Positions 1 to 8,890 of a stretch of DNA of 64,000 bases are shown here, one piece after another (the stretch's first letter is position 1; the number at the start of each line of letters is the position of its first letter). Below the pieces are notes generated by a model. The model saw only the letters and a list, made by a program, of their open reading frames with translations. It made no database searches and had not been told where the DNA came from. The stretch is from Agrobacterium tumefaciens (lineage in GTDB: Bacteria; Pseudomonadota; Alphaproteobacteria; Rhizobiales; Rhizobiaceae), in the NCBI RefSeq assembly GCF_017726655.1, contig NZ_CP072308.1, positions 1,736,001 through 1,800,000 of the forward strand, read 5' to 3'. A program made the position numbers and the translations under genes.

Positions 1-1073
1 TCGGCAGCAGTCAAAGCAACCCGCCCGATCTTTCCGAACCTTGCGGCCATCGCAGCCGGTGCACCGGCACCCATGGAAGCAACAGAGATACCAGCCGCAG
101 CGGCCCAAGCCAGAGGGTCAGTTACACCCGCCGCCACCCGGAGGCCAACACCGCCCCATCCCATAGAGGACAGGCGCTGCTCGGCTTCGAGCTGCTTCAT
201 GAGAGAGGTCCGCATACCCTCGGCGTGGACCAGAGATTGAGCATCTGCAAAGCGGTCCCAGTATTGCTCAGGGATGCCCTTGGTCAGCTCCTCGGTAAGC
301 TTCTGGTCCAGCCGGAAGTTTGGGTCGGGCTTGGCCTCCGGTCGGTCCTGCCAGACGGCAGAAAGCGACCAGTCCGTGTTTACCGCATCCTTCACGCCCT
401 GCCAGAGCGATACATCCGGCATTGCATCCTCACGCGCCTGCGCTGCCTCTCGATCTTCCTGCATGGTTGTCGGAAGCATTGGCTGAGTAGCGTCCATGAC
501 GGACACGGTGTTCTCGGGTTGGCCTAGAGTGTACTTGGATTGCGGCTGGTCGGGGCCGGGGTTTGAGAAGGTGAGCCGCGTGGGTTCCCGGCTGGCCGAA
601 GAAGAGGTGGCTGGGGCACGATTATAAGCTTCACGGAGCCATTGGGCGGCGTTGTCACCGTTCCCATCTGCTCCCCATACTCCGGGGTTGCCATAGCCGA
701 TATGCATGGAACCCGGCTGCATGTACCCCTGCCCCGCGCCGAAGCCGGTCACGCCAGCACCTCGGGCGCGCTGGACGATCTCTTGGAAAAGCGGAACGTC
801 AGAGGGGTTCGACCAGTCGAGCTTTCTGCCGTTTTGATAGAAGAAGACATCGGCGGCACTGCCATGGTCGTGGCGAACGGAACCGGTGCGCTGGCCTTTA
901 CCTGCCTTTGCTTCTTCCTTGGTTACCTGCCCGCCGCTGAACACTTCCATCTCGACCCCCATGTCCTCAAGGAACCCAAGGGCGCTGACGAGATCGCCGC
1001 TGATCGGAAGGTTACGCTTTGCGCCACGGTTGGCGTACCGCAGCCACGAGGGCGCGCTGTTGCTGTTTGACAT
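1..1073 (-). CDS. Phage virion-associated protein with M15-peptidase-like N-terminal domain (C-terminus beyond window)
   Basis: The frame is open from an ATG at 1073 to the window edge, giving about 357 visible residues. A Shine-Dalgarno (AAGGA) lies six bases upstream. Residues about 20-115 resemble an M15/VanY-type zinc peptidase: the motif HDHGSAAD fits HxxGxAxD, and a later SMHIGYG could supply the second metal histidine. After it come a Pro/Ser-rich linker, a charged helical stretch and a Gly/Ala-rich, moderately hydrophobic segment near residues 305-345. A peptidoglycan-degrading domain at the head of a large protein is typical of internal virion (DNA-ejection) or tail-tip proteins of podoviruses. 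That role is inferred; the peptidase-like motif is seen. A free endolysin is unlikely because the frame continues so far. Confidence 0.65.
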   Translation of the reverse strand, partial: MSNSNSAPSWLRYANRGAKRNLPISGDLVSALGFLEDMGVEMEVFSGGQVTKEEAKAGKGQRTGSVRHDHGSAADVFFYQNGRKLDWSNPSDVPLFQEIVQRARGAGVTGFGAGQGYMQPGSMHIGYGNPGVWGADGNGDNAAQWLREAYNRAPATSSSASREPTRLTFSNPGPDQPQSKYTLGQPENTVSVMDATQPMLPTTMQEDREAAQAREDAMPDVSLWQGVKDAVNTDWSLSAVWQDRPEAKPDPNFRLDQKLTEELTKGIPEQYWDRFADAQSLVHAEGMRTSLMKQLEAEQRLSSMGWGGVGLRVAAGVTDPLAWAAAAGISVASMGAGAPAAMAARFGKIGRVALTAA

Positions 1074-1145
1074 AGGTGGTCCTTCTTCCGGCAACAAGCT
1101 TGTGCCGAAGTATGAGGGGTGAGACCGGAAGTCCGGTGATGAAAT

Positions 1146-1189
1146 GAAAAAAGCCACCGCCAGCTTTCGTGGAGAAAACCGAGGGTGGC
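1146..1189 (-). terminator. Possible Rho-independent terminator upstream of the virion protein gene
   Basis: Reading the minus strand, GCCACC and GGTGGC form a six-pair base with a partly structured inner loop, followed directly by a run of six T. It would end transcripts arriving from the antirepressor region before the virion gene. The rest of 1074-1303 shows no convincing gene. Confidence 0.4.
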
Positions 1190-1303
1190 CCGAGGACGCT
1201 CAATCATTGGCAGATGGAGCGGATTTGCGTTGTGAGAACTACTATGGTGAGGGCATTCATAAGCGGCCACAACTCACTGATGGCGCGAAATACGTCTTGT
1301 GAT

Positions 1304-1752
1304 TTATCCCCCTAGCTGAGAATATTTGAAGCGCTCCAAGGAGGGAATTTGGAGCCATTGCGGCATGCCAGCCCCATCATCGGCCTTGGCCGTGTCCGGC
1401 GCCTCTTCATTGAGGAGATAGCCGCCTGTCTTGCGGATGGCTGGGAGAACGTCACGGGTTACCCAATCTTGAAACTTGCGAGCCTCAGGTTTGTCCGAGC
1501 GCATGATGAGTTTGTAGAGGCCGCTTTCGGAGATCAACCAGCACTTACCCCCTCGAACCCCACCGTTAGGGAGTGGGGTAAGTCTCTTCTCATGATCACG
1601 TAGCGCTGTCAGATGTCGAGTCACACCCTTGAACATAAACAGACCGAGGGCGTTGGCAGCGTTAGGCCCGTGGTCACACCATAAAGGACGCGGTTGACAT
1701 CAGAGGCGGCGAACCACGGCTCCCCTGAGATCGTGAGAGTGGCTTGAGCCAT
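1304..1752 (-). pseudogene. Bro-N domain phage antirepressor, frameshifted
   Basis: The Bro-N fold (phage antirepressors, DNA-binding, named for baculovirus repeated ORFs) is readable in two frames. From an ATG at 1752 the first frame gives SGEPWFAASDV and VLYGVTTG, then stops. The second frame, open from about 1680 to 1304, continues with NAANALGLFMFKGV, SESGLYKLIMRSDKP and WVTRDVLPAIRKTGGY, the hallmark second half of Bro-N. Joining the frames near position 1675 restores one continuous domain, so one insertion or deletion separates them. A shorter product starting at 1636 would lack the first strands. The tail after KTGGY is short (about 33 residues) with no added C-terminal domain. A sequencing error or a programmed frameshift remains possible. 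Confidence 0.6.
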
Positions 1753-1837
1753 ACCCCTGCCGGACCCCTCAACCAGATTTAGGGAATGGGCTGGCGTTCA
1801 TCACTGTCGAGCTTCTTCGTGTTGCGTTGAAAAGAAA

Positions 1838-1858
1838 AAGGCCACCAGAGGTGACCTT
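1838..1858 (-). terminator. Rho-independent terminator after the small coiled-coil gene
   Basis: On the minus strand AAGGTCACC and GGTGGCCTT pair over nine positions (one G-T) around a TCT loop, followed by a T-rich tail. It sits about 20 bases past the stop codon at 1880 and ahead of the antirepressor start at 1752, so the two genes are probably separate transcripts. Confidence 0.65.
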
Positions 1859-1879
1859 CAAAATCTCAGTGGTACGACA

Positions 1880-2137
1880 TCAGGCAGACTGCCTGACCTG
1901 ATCGACAAGGCGCTCCGCCCGTTCTGCCCTGTCCAGCGCTTGACCGAGGTGATTGCGCGCTTGGGAGTACCTCTGCTTAAAAGCTCTGGTTTCTCCACGG
2001 CTCTTCCGTCCTTGGTTTTTCAGGAACTCCACATTGTACTTCTCAAGGGCAAGCGCGGCTTCCAGCTCGGTAATGCGTTTGGTGAGAGCTTCGACGGCTT
2101 CATTATGCGTGTCGTTGCTGGTGATGATGTTGCGCAT
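1880..2137 (-). CDS. Small coiled-coil protein of the prophage, function unknown
   Basis: The product is 85 residues (MRNIITSNDTHNEAVEAL...). Residues about 10-80 are almost entirely charged and helical with heptad-like spacing (alternating Leu/Ala with Glu/Arg/Lys), so a coiled coil is likely. No catalytic motif or membrane segment is visible. An upstream in-frame start at 2215 exists, but the extra 26 residues look non-coding and an AGGGA ribosome site sits about nine bases before the 2137 ATG. A terminator follows. No family is recognised. A phage structural accessory or regulator is possible but unsupported. Confidence 0.5.
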   Translation of the reverse strand: MRNIITSNDTHNEAVEALTKRITELEAALALEKYNVEFLKNQGRKSRGETRAFKQRYSQARNHLGQALDRAERAERLVDQVRQSA

Positions 2138-2290
2138 GAAAAATGTTCCCTGATAAGCGCTGCACCTTCCGCAATGTTCGGAAGGCGTGGAAGCGAAGCC
2201 CCCAAGAAGGACCACGGGAATGGCAAAGGTGAGCGGGCGTGAGGATGCCAGCCGCGCCTATGGTTGCCCCGTGGTTATTCCTTGGGGCTT

Positions 2291-3916
2291 CTAGGCGGTC
2301 TTGATCTCGATGGAAGGGAGTTTGCAAATCTCACGAAACAGGGCGCTCGGCTCAAACTCGCCGTAGTTATTTCCCTGCGTTGGCAGGCTGTGTCCGCAAA
2401 TAGCGTCAAGGTAGACGTTATCTATGCCAGCGGTGCGGCCCTTGGATTTAAACCAGTGTCTCCAAGCGTGGTTAGGTCCGATACGGGGGTCGGTTACCTT
2501 GGCCACTGCTCGCACCCATTCTCCGAGTATCTGAACGGTCTGAACCCACGGCTGTGCCGACTTGAGGCTACCGTTGAAAAACAGCGGCCCGTTCTTTGCC
2601 TTGCCCGCAAACTGCCATAGCCCCTGCTCCAATAGATGGGGATGCAACGGCACATGCCGGAACTGCCCGGTTTTGATGGTTCCAGCGTCCGGCAGCAAAG
2701 CTATGCACTTCACGCCATCTACCTCGATAAAGTCCTGTTTTCGGAGCTGGCAGACTTCCCCTGCCCGTGCGCCCGTATACGCGCATATCCACGGCACCCA
2801 GCGCATCGCGGTTCGGTTGATCTCGGAGTAATTATTCTCGGCCGTGAGGGCAGATAGGGAACAGCGGAGGATGGCTTGGGCTTCTTCGATATAGAAGCTC
2901 TTGGGACGGCTCTGCTTTTTTGCTGGACCTTCCAACAAAAGGCCGGCAGCCGGGTTGGATTTGACGAGCTTTCCACCCTGAGCAGTCATGCCATAGGCAT
3001 AAACTGTGCTGATGGCGGCACGATAAGCTTTGATGAAGGTGTCGTGCGTTACAGCGCCGCTAGCCATCAGGTCACCATGCCAGCGCACGATGTCAGCATC
3101 AGATAGACGTTCAGCGTCATCATGGCCGAGATAGGCAACAAGCTGCGAAATGATTCCCCTGTACCTGCTAATCGTCTGAGGCCTAGGCGCTTTTAATCTG
3201 CTGGACCAACCGTCCAACAAGTTCGTTATCGTTACGCCGGTGTAAGACGGGGCCACTGAGGGACCGGAAACCGCCATTTCAAAGGACGGGAAACGCTCTG
3301 CCGTGGTGTCTGCGCTAAAGTCACCGGATGCGCGCTTATGCAGCAGAGCAGCGACATCACCCGCAGCGCGATCAAATTCGACCAAGAGACGCTGATATGT
3401 GTGTTGTGTTACCGTGAGGTGGCGCTGAGCCAACGCCCCATCCACCCACGAACTGAGGCGACTATGTAGCGCCCCGGCTGGGTCTATCATCAAGGCAGCA
3501 CGGGGAGACTTGGAAGCTATGACGCTATCGGCTTGGCGCTCCTGCCTGCGCAACAGCCATTGCCCTGCCTCACCGGGGTCGTCCTCAAGCGCGCGCCGAA
3601 TAACGTGATACATTTCCCCCGAAAGGGCTACAATTTGCTTGAGCGTGAGCGACACAGGTCCGCTCTCAAAACTCAACCAGATTCGATCAAACTCCGACTG
3701 GGCCTCCAGAGCGAATCGTTTGGCGTCCGCTGGGAGCTTAGTGCGTAGGGAGACTTTTATCTCATCGCCAATCGTTGGATGAGAAGGGTAGCCGTCAATC
3801 GTAACGGTAACGGCTCTCCCCTTGGCTACCGACTTCAACCGCGCTGGAACCCGCTGGCGATACCAATAAACGCCTGTAGCAGGATGCTTAAACGGGGAAG
3901 GCATAGAAAGGACCAT
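2291..3916 (-). CDS. int: Tyrosine-type site-specific integrase
   Basis: The 541-residue protein catalyses integration and excision of the element. The C-terminal catalytic domain shows the expected residues: the first Arg in YTGARAGEVCQL, HxxR in NHAWRHW, the later GHS histidine and a final Tyr in NNYGE. The N-terminal half carries a SAM-like core-binding domain, preceded by a segment (VYWYRQRVPARL) common in integrases of alphaproteobacterial phages and islands. A GTG at 3925 is in frame, but the AAAGGTGG ribosome site overlaps it and is well placed for the ATG at 3916. The gene ends 80 bases short of the tRNA-Arg 3' end and reads away from it, the usual layout at an attachment site. Confidence 0.93.
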   Translation of the reverse strand: MVLSMPSPFKHPATGVYWYRQRVPARLKSVAKGRAVTVTIDGYPSHPTIGDEIKVSLRTKLPADAKRFALEAQSEFDRIWLSFESGPVSLTLKQIVALSGEMYHVIRRALEDDPGEAGQWLLRRQERQADSVIASKSPRAALMIDPAGALHSRLSSWVDGALAQRHLTVTQHTYQRLLVEFDRAAGDVAALLHKRASGDFSADTTAERFPSFEMAVSGPSVAPSYTGVTITNLLDGWSSRLKAPRPQTISRYRGIISQLVAYLGHDDAERLSDADIVRWHGDLMASGAVTHDTFIKAYRAAISTVYAYGMTAQGGKLVKSNPAAGLLLEGPAKKQSRPKSFYIEEAQAILRCSLSALTAENNYSEINRTAMRWVPWICAYTGARAGEVCQLRKQDFIEVDGVKCIALLPDAGTIKTGQFRHVPLHPHLLEQGLWQFAGKAKNGPLFFNGSLKSAQPWVQTVQILGEWVRAVAKVTDPRIGPNHAWRHWFKSKGRTAGIDNVYLDAICGHSLPTQGNNYGEFEPSALFREICKLPSIEIKTA

Positions 3917-3996
3917 GTGTGCCACCTTTGTGTATCAAAAGCGGCGGGAGAAACATCAGCAAAATCAGATTGTTGTTTTCCATCAAATAGATGAAA

Positions 3997-4040
3997 TGGC
4001 GCACCCGAAGAGATTCGAACTCCTGACCCCCAGATTCGTA
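3997..4040. other. Inferred attachment site (att) in the tRNA-Arg 3' half
   Basis: Tyrosine integrases encoded beside a tRNA usually recombine within its anticodon or T-arm to 3' end. The matching direct repeat that would prove the core sequence must lie beyond the left edge, so the boundaries given are approximate. Positions 4074-4290 between the tRNA and the next gene show no gene; only weak inverted repeats were seen. Confidence 0.45.
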
Positions 4041-4073
4041 GTCTGGTGCTCTATCCAGCTGAGCTACGGGTGC
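3997..4073 (-). tRNA. tRNA-Arg (anticodon ACG)
   Basis: On the minus strand the full cloverleaf folds: acceptor GCACCCG with CGGGTGC, D stem GCTC/GAGC, anticodon stem CCAGA/TCTGG around loop CTACGAA, and T stem AGGAG/CTCTT with TTCGAAT loop, then discriminator G and encoded CCA. The wobble A34 would be deaminated to inosine to read CGU, CGC and CGA. Its 3' end faces the integrase, so it is the likely integration target and has been kept intact. Confidence 0.97.
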
Positions 4074-4290
4074 GTGCCGTTCCGGTCGTTTCCGGTGGCG
4101 TGGCGATCCTCTAAAACGTCCTCATGGCGAATGCAAGCGATTTCGTTTGGAAATTGTCATTTTTCCGCAGCAATTCGCGTATCACATTGATTTCGTTAAG
4201 AATTCCATACGGATCATTTTTTGTGAACCTGACGGAGCCTGGATTCCGTTAGCGATAATGGGTTTTCGAACCTGATTTAGCGCCGGTTTT

Positions 4291-5766
4291 TCAGGCCGTT
4301 CTGGCAGCCTGTACGGAGGCGGTGCGGTCGGCGATTTCGATGCGGAACTGGGTGCCTGGACCCGGCTTTTCAACGAGCGCAATGGTGCCGCCATGGGCAA
4401 GCACCAGCTCGCGGGCAATGACGAGGCCAAGGCCGGTGCCGCCTGATCGGGCCGAACCCCGGAAAGCGGAAAACAGGTTTTCCCTCGCCTTGCGCGGCAT
4501 CCCCGGCCCGTTGTCGTCGATGACGATGCTGACGACGTCGCCGGCCCGCTGTGCGGAAATGGAGAGATGCCTTGCCGCGGTGCTGGTCGTATCGGATTGC
4601 AATGCCTGAACCGCGTTGCGACAGAGATTGTGGATGACGCGGAAAAGCTGTTCGGAGTCCGCATCGATCGTGAGATCGGCGGGCACGCTGTCATGAAACT
4701 CAATGCCGCTCTCATCGTCCAGCGCCAGGATATCGCGCACGTCCCGCACAAGAAGGCTCAACTGCACCATCTTGCGTTTCGGCGCGCCCTCGGTCGCCTG
4801 TCCATAAGCCAGAACCTCACCGGTATAGGCAACGGCGCGGTCAATGGTGCGCAACAGCTTCGGCGCGAAACTTCTCACCATGGGGTCCTTGGCATCGACA
4901 AGGCGGTCAGACATAAGCTGCGCGGAGGACAGGATGTTGCGCATGTCATGGTTGATCTTCGATACGGCAAGACCAAGATCGGCGAGGTTCTTCTGCTGGC
5001 GAAGCGTCCTTTGCAGCTGGGTCTGCATGTCGGCGAGATGGCGACCAGCGACGGACAATTCGTCAGCCCCTTCGTCCGGCACGAAAATCCGCTCAGGATT
5101 ACCGGGATCTTCCGAAAAGTTCTGCATGCCAAGCGTCAACCGGCGTATCGGCCGGATCATGATGCGATTGATGGAGACGAAGATCAGACCGGCCGTGATG
5201 AGCGACAGGACGATGGAAATCAGAAAGACATTCCTGGCGTAAGCAAGCATCGCCGCCCGTAGCTTGTTTTCGCCCAACACGAGTTCGATAATGGTGTCGC
5301 TGTCGCCCACCACGTCAAAGACGCGGATGACGCGATTGCCGCCGAACAACAGCGTGGAGAAAGCATCCCGTACGGCTGCGATCTGGGAAACGTCAGAAAG
5401 ATCGTATTGGTCATCGACGGCGGGCGGGGTTTCCGCCGCCGCCAGCAGGCGCGACGTGCCGTCCTTACGCAGGGCAATAAGCTTCGCCCCCGTTGCCATC
5501 AGCGTATCGTTCTGCACGCTTCGCGGCAGTTCCGCCTGCAGGCCGTCGATGACCGCCCCTGCGGCCGCAGCCGTGTTCAGCCGGTCCCGCAGCCAGGAGA
5601 GACGCATATTGGCGACGGAAGGCACAAAGATCAGCACTTCGGCGATCATCACGAAAATGACCGTGAGCAGCAGCAGGCGTCCGGAAAGACCGGCGGTCAA
5701 TCCCGGCATCGTATGCGCCGGATCGTCTTGCGTGCGGTCCAAGCTGTCTACGCCTTTAGAAAACAC
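4291..5766 (-). CDS. Membrane sensor histidine kinase (HAMP, HisKA, HATPase)
   Basis: The 491-residue kinase has one TM near residues 28-50, an extracytoplasmic region of about 130 residues, a second TM near 180-200, a HAMP linker (NRIMIRPIRRL) and a kinase core. The phospho-acceptor lies in the unusual H-box KINHDMRNILSS; the N-box is HNLCRNAVQAL, G1 is DDNGPGM and G2 is GGTGLGLVIARE. It would autophosphorylate on sensing an unknown periplasmic signal and pass phosphate to a regulator. No response regulator is adjacent, so it is an orphan. The start is a GTG; the ATG at 5709 is a shorter alternative. The specific pathway is not recognisable. Confidence 0.88.
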   Translation of the reverse strand: MFSKGVDSLDRTQDDPAHTMPGLTAGLSGRLLLLTVIFVMIAEVLIFVPSVANMRLSWLRDRLNTAAAAGAVIDGLQAELPRSVQNDTLMATGAKLIALRKDGTSRLLAAAETPPAVDDQYDLSDVSQIAAVRDAFSTLLFGGNRVIRVFDVVGDSDTIIELVLGENKLRAAMLAYARNVFLISIVLSLITAGLIFVSINRIMIRPIRRLTLGMQNFSEDPGNPERIFVPDEGADELSVAGRHLADMQTQLQRTLRQQKNLADLGLAVSKINHDMRNILSSAQLMSDRLVDAKDPMVRSFAPKLLRTIDRAVAYTGEVLAYGQATEGAPKRKMVQLSLLVRDVRDILALDDESGIEFHDSVPADLTIDADSEQLFRVIHNLCRNAVQALQSDTTSTAARHLSISAQRAGDVVSIVIDDNGPGMPRKARENLFSAFRGSARSGGTGLGLVIARELVLAHGGTIALVEKPGPGTQFRIEIADRTASVQAARTA

Positions 5767-5894
5767 CGGGCCATGGTCCTGTCTGCGTGCCGCTTTCGCG
5801 TTAAACGGCTCGGTTTATATGCAGCGATGATAATAGGACCTAATGCATCTTTTTCCAATGCACTGCAAAATAAACGTTCCCCACACGCAAAAAC

Positions 5895-5921
5895 AAACGC
5901 CGCCCGGCAGGGGCGGCGTTT
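5895..5921 (-). terminator. Rho-independent terminator of the first chemoreceptor gene
   Basis: AAACGCCGCCC and GGGCGGCGTTT form an 11-pair stem around a five-base loop. On the minus strand it is followed by a T-rich tract. It lies 24 bases past the chemoreceptor stop at 5945 and before the histidine kinase start, separating the two transcripts. Confidence 0.85.
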
Positions 5922-5944
5922 CAGTACAAACGAAATAGTCGTCT

Positions 5945-8035
5945 TTAGAACTCCTGCCAGTTACCCTGGGCGGCGGGCGCGGCGTTCATCGCGCGGCTGA
6001 CGCTGTTCATCAGCTTGCGGGCCGGAGACGCAACAGCGGCTGTCCGCCCGGAAACTGCGACCGGTCCGGCAGGTGCCATCTTCGGCCTTGGAGCCGGCTC
6101 CATGCGCTGATTGCGTGGCGCATTCTCGGCACCCACATTAAACCGGGTCACAAGCGTCACAAGATGATCCGCCTCGCTGCTCAGCTTATGGGTCGCAGCC
6201 GAGGTTTCCTCCACCATCGCGGCGTTGCGCTGCGTCACCTGATCCATCTGGTTGATGGCGGTGTTGACTTCGTGCAGACCGGTGGACTGTTCTCTGGCGG
6301 CTGTCGCGATCGAATGGATGTGCTCGTTGATGGCGAGGACACGGGTCTCGATCTCACTCAAGGCGCTACCGGTTCTCTGGACCAGCGACACGCCGCGGCC
6401 GACCTCTTCGCCGGATTTGGTGATCAGTGCCTTGATATCCTTTGCAGCCGTTGCGGACCGTTGCGCCAGTTCGCGCACCTCCTGAGCGACGACGGCGAAC
6501 CCCTTGCCGGCCTCGCCTGCACGGGCGGCTTCCACACCGGCATTCAACGCCAGAAGATTGGTCTGAAAGGCGATCTCGTCAATGACATTGATGATCTGGC
6601 TGATTTCGCGCGAGGCGTGTTCGATGCGATCCATCGCGGATACCGCATCGCGCACGACGCTGGCAGATTCTTCCGTTTTCTGTTTGGTTTCGGCGACCAT
6701 GGCGCTGGCTTCCTGCGCACGGTCGGTAGAGTTGCGCACGACGGCGGTGATTTCATCCAGTGCGGCAGAGGTTTCTTCCAATGCTGCGGCCTGCTGCTCC
6801 GTGCGCTTCGACAGATCATCAGCCGCAGAGCGCAATTCGCCGGCATTGCCGCTGATTCCCTCCGTGCTGCCACGTACCTCGCGCATGGTCTCGCGCAGCT
6901 TGTTCATCGTCTGGTTGACGTTGTCCTGAAGTTCGCCGAACACGCCGCGGAATTCACCCTCCATGCGTTCCGTCAGGTCGCCGCGCGCCAGACATTCGAT
7001 GACACGACTGGTTTCGGACACGCCATTATGAACGCCGGTGAGTAGCGAATTGATGGTCGCTGCGAAGCGGTTGAGGTTTTCATCGCCATAATCCTTATTG
7101 ATGCGGCGGCTGAAATCGCCCTGAGCGGCGGCGTCGACAACAACGGCCATACCGGCCTGCAGGTCGTCGCTCTTGGCGCGCATGGCGGTCTCCTGCGCAT
7201 TCATGCGGCGCACCTCGCGGCCGTTCTTCTTGAAGATCTCGACGGCTGCCGCCATCTCGCCGATTTCGTCATTGCGGCCGAGATAGGGAACGTCAACATC
7301 CAGATTTCCGTCGGCAACCTTATTCATCACCTGCGAAACCCGACGGATGGGCGCGCTGAGCTGCCGCGTTCCAATGTAGACACCGAAGGCGGCACCGGCA
7401 CCCACGCCGGCAACCGTGACCGCAACGATCACCCAGAATATGGAGGTGCTGAACGTATCCACGCCGGCCTTCACGACTTCCAGTTCGGCAATATCGTTTT
7501 TCACGACACTGTCGATCTCGGCCTGATAAGCTTTACGGTTGGCGCGGTTCGCTTCGTTATTGCCCTGCTGGCTGGCGGCCTGCGGCCCGTTTTCCTTCGC
7601 GAGCCGAACGGTCTCGAGACGGAAGGCCCGGAATTCTTTCGACCGGCCAACAAGCTTGTCAAAGCTTGCCTGTTGTTCTGCCGGCACGAGCGGTGCCCAA
7701 CTGGTAATGAGCTTCTCCATGGCATCGAGGTTCTTGACCATGCCATCGGCAAAGGGGGTGGCTGCTGCGACATCGGCTGCCGCATAGACGCCGCGCGCCT
7801 CCATGACGACCGCGGTAACAAGACGGTTCAGGGCTTCGCCCTTGTAGGCCCTTTCGGCTGCCTCCTCGAAATGGTGCGACCGAACCCAGAATTCGTTGAT
7901 CGCATAGATGGACAGCCCGCCGATGGTGCAGGCCACAAGGCTCATCAGTCCGACGAGAAGATTGATACGACCGCGAATTCTCAATTTCGTTCCCCCAACA
8001 AAACCAGCCACGCTATGGAAATGGGCAGCCGGCAT
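5945..8035 (-). CDS. Methyl-accepting chemotaxis protein (helical-bundle sensor)
   Basis: The 696-residue chemoreceptor has TM1 near residues 24-47, an alpha-helical periplasmic domain of about 150 residues (MCP four-helix-bundle type), TM2 near 195-220, HAMP-like segments and a long cytoplasmic signalling hairpin. The tip carries [21 protein letters not shown], highly conserved for CheA/CheW contact. The last residues are NWQEF, resembling the NWETF pentapeptide that tethers CheR/CheB, so it is probably fully methylation-competent. The ATG at 8035 has a weak ribosome site. A TTG at 7984, six bases after GGGGGA and just before [10 protein letters not shown], may be the true start. The ligand is unknown. 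Confidence 0.92.
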   Translation of the reverse strand: MPAAHFHSVAGFVGGTKLRIRGRINLLVGLMSLVACTIGGLSIYAINEFWVRSHHFEEAAERAYKGEALNRLVTAVVMEARGVYAAADVAAATPFADGMVKNLDAMEKLITSWAPLVPAEQQASFDKLVGRSKEFRAFRLETVRLAKENGPQAASQQGNNEANRANRKAYQAEIDSVVKNDIAELEVVKAGVDTFSTSIFWVIVAVTVAGVGAGAAFGVYIGTRQLSAPIRRVSQVMNKVADGNLDVDVPYLGRNDEIGEMAAAVEIFKKNGREVRRMNAQETAMRAKSDDLQAGMAVVVDAAAQGDFSRRINKDYGDENLNRFAATINSLLTGVHNGVSETSRVIECLARGDLTERMEGEFRGVFGELQDNVNQTMNKLRETMREVRGSTEGISGNAGELRSAADDLSKRTEQQAAALEETSAALDEITAVVRNSTDRAQEASAMVAETKQKTEESASVVRDAVSAMDRIEHASREISQIINVIDEIAFQTNLLALNAGVEAARAGEAGKGFAVVAQEVRELAQRSATAAKDIKALITKSGEEVGRGVSLVQRTGSALSEIETRVLAINEHIHSIATAAREQSTGLHEVNTAINQMDQVTQRNAAMVEETSAATHKLSSEADHLVTLVTRFNVGAENAPRNQRMEPAPRPKMAPAGPVAVSGRTAAVASPARKLMNSVSRAMNAAPAAQGNWQEF

Positions 8036-8187
8036 AACTTTCGCGTCCCAAGATTTATCAATGGGGCATTAAGAAAGAATTTCGGAATTTACCGATTGGC
8101 CATCAGATTCAACCATTGTGGGCCGCAGATGACAGGAATTGCGGTCGCTTTTCCGCAAAAGGTGAAGGGCGAAAACCCCTTCGGCAA

Positions 8188-8216
8188 TTGACTTTGCTCG
8201 GCCTATGCCCTTATAA
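8188..8216 (+). promoter_or_regulatory. Sigma-70-type promoter of the rpmH operon
   Basis: TTGACT and TTATAA are separated by exactly 17 bases, close to the housekeeping consensus. They lie about 118 bases upstream of the rpmH ATG, so the messenger would have a long leader. The surrounding gap between the divergent chemoreceptor and rpmH (8036-8333) holds no gene. Confidence 0.65.
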
Positions 8217-8333
8217 GCCGCGCACGCTCGGCCATTGAAAGCTCGCCCAGGCGGGGTTAGCCGTGCAAAAAACGAAACGCTCTTGCAAATAATTGCAAAT
8301 TCAAGAAGGGCCGCACACCGCGGTATTAAATAA

Positions 8334-8471
8334 ATGTCGAAGCGTACTTACCAACCGTCCAAGCTTGTTCGCAAGCGTCGTCATGGTTTCCGTGCCCGCA
8401 TGGCTACTGCCGGCGGCCGCAAGGTTCTCGCTGCCCGCCGTGCGCGCGGCCGCGCTCGTCTTTCGGCTTAA
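8334..8471 (+). CDS. rpmH: 50S ribosomal protein L34
   Basis: The product is a 45-residue, extremely basic protein beginning [19 protein letters not shown], the L34 signature, and ending with Arg/Ala-rich sequence. It binds 23S rRNA in the large subunit. It is first in the conserved rpmH-rnpA-yidC order. The gene is too short for many gene finders. No strong ribosome site sits close to the ATG, but the signature leaves no doubt about the start. Confidence 0.97.
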   Translation: MSKRTYQPSKLVRKRRHGFRARMATAGGRKVLAARRARGRARLSA

Positions 8472-8506
8472 TTGCCGATCTGTGGCCCGATGAAAGTCGC
8501 GGGCAC

Positions 8507-8890
8507 ATGAGCGAGACTAAAAAAAGCCCCGGCCGGCTTAAAAACCGGTCGGAGTTTCTTGCCGTTCAGGCGGGGGAAAAACGGCGGGGAAGCACCTTTC
8601 TTGTGGAAGTGCTTGACCGGAAAGCCCCGGAAACCGAGCCTCGTGTCGGTTTTACCGTAACAAAAAGACAAGGCAACGCGGTCGAGCGAAATCGCATGCG
8701 CCGCCGTCTCAAGGAAGCCGTCAGGCTTTCTGCCGGGGTCGCAATGAAACCCGGTCATGACTATGTGATTGTCGCCCGCCGGGACGTTCTCGACACCGCC
8801 TTTCCCAGACTTCAATCTCTCCTCATCGAGCGCATTGAAGGGACGGCGAAACCGAAACGGTCCCAGGAGACCCGCTCCAGGAAAGAATGA
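8507..8890 (+). CDS. rnpA: Ribonuclease P protein component
   Basis: The 127-residue basic protein assists the catalytic RNA in maturing tRNA 5' ends. The family's RNR motif is present as [14 protein letters not shown], along with the [11 protein letters not shown] strand-turn typical of RnpA. It starts 35 bases after rpmH, and its stop overlaps the yidC start (ATGA), indicating translational coupling. No yidD-like gene lies between rnpA and yidC. Confidence 0.96.
   Translation: MSETKKSPGRLKNRSEFLAVQAGEKRRGSTFLVEVLDRKAPETEPRVGFTVTKRQGNAVERNRMRRRLKEAVRLSAGVAMKPGHDYVIVARRDVLDTAFPRLQSLLIERIEGTAKPKRSQETRSRKE

Larger units (their letters stand above)
1..3996. mobile_element. Right-hand end of an integrated prophage or genomic island
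   Basis: The segment carries a virion-type protein, a Bro-N antirepressor remnant, a small coiled-coil protein and a tyrosine integrase, and it stops at the 3' end of a tRNA-Arg gene. Everything beyond the tRNA is core genome. The integrase lies next to the tRNA, as expected for tRNA-targeting phages and islands. The left end lies outside the window, so the size, the second attachment site and whether it is a complete phage cannot be judged. The frameshifted antirepressor hints at decay. Confidence 0.8.

Noticed and set aside
923..1270. A 115-residue minus-strand frame at the prophage end
   Set aside because: It overlaps the virion gene in another frame and has His/Ser/Arg-biased, non-protein-like composition.
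8036..8333. Replication origin beside rpmH
   Set aside because: The rpmH-rnpA neighbourhood marks oriC in some bacteria, but here there is no dnaA, no DnaA-box cluster recognised, and alphaproteobacterial origins usually lie elsewhere.
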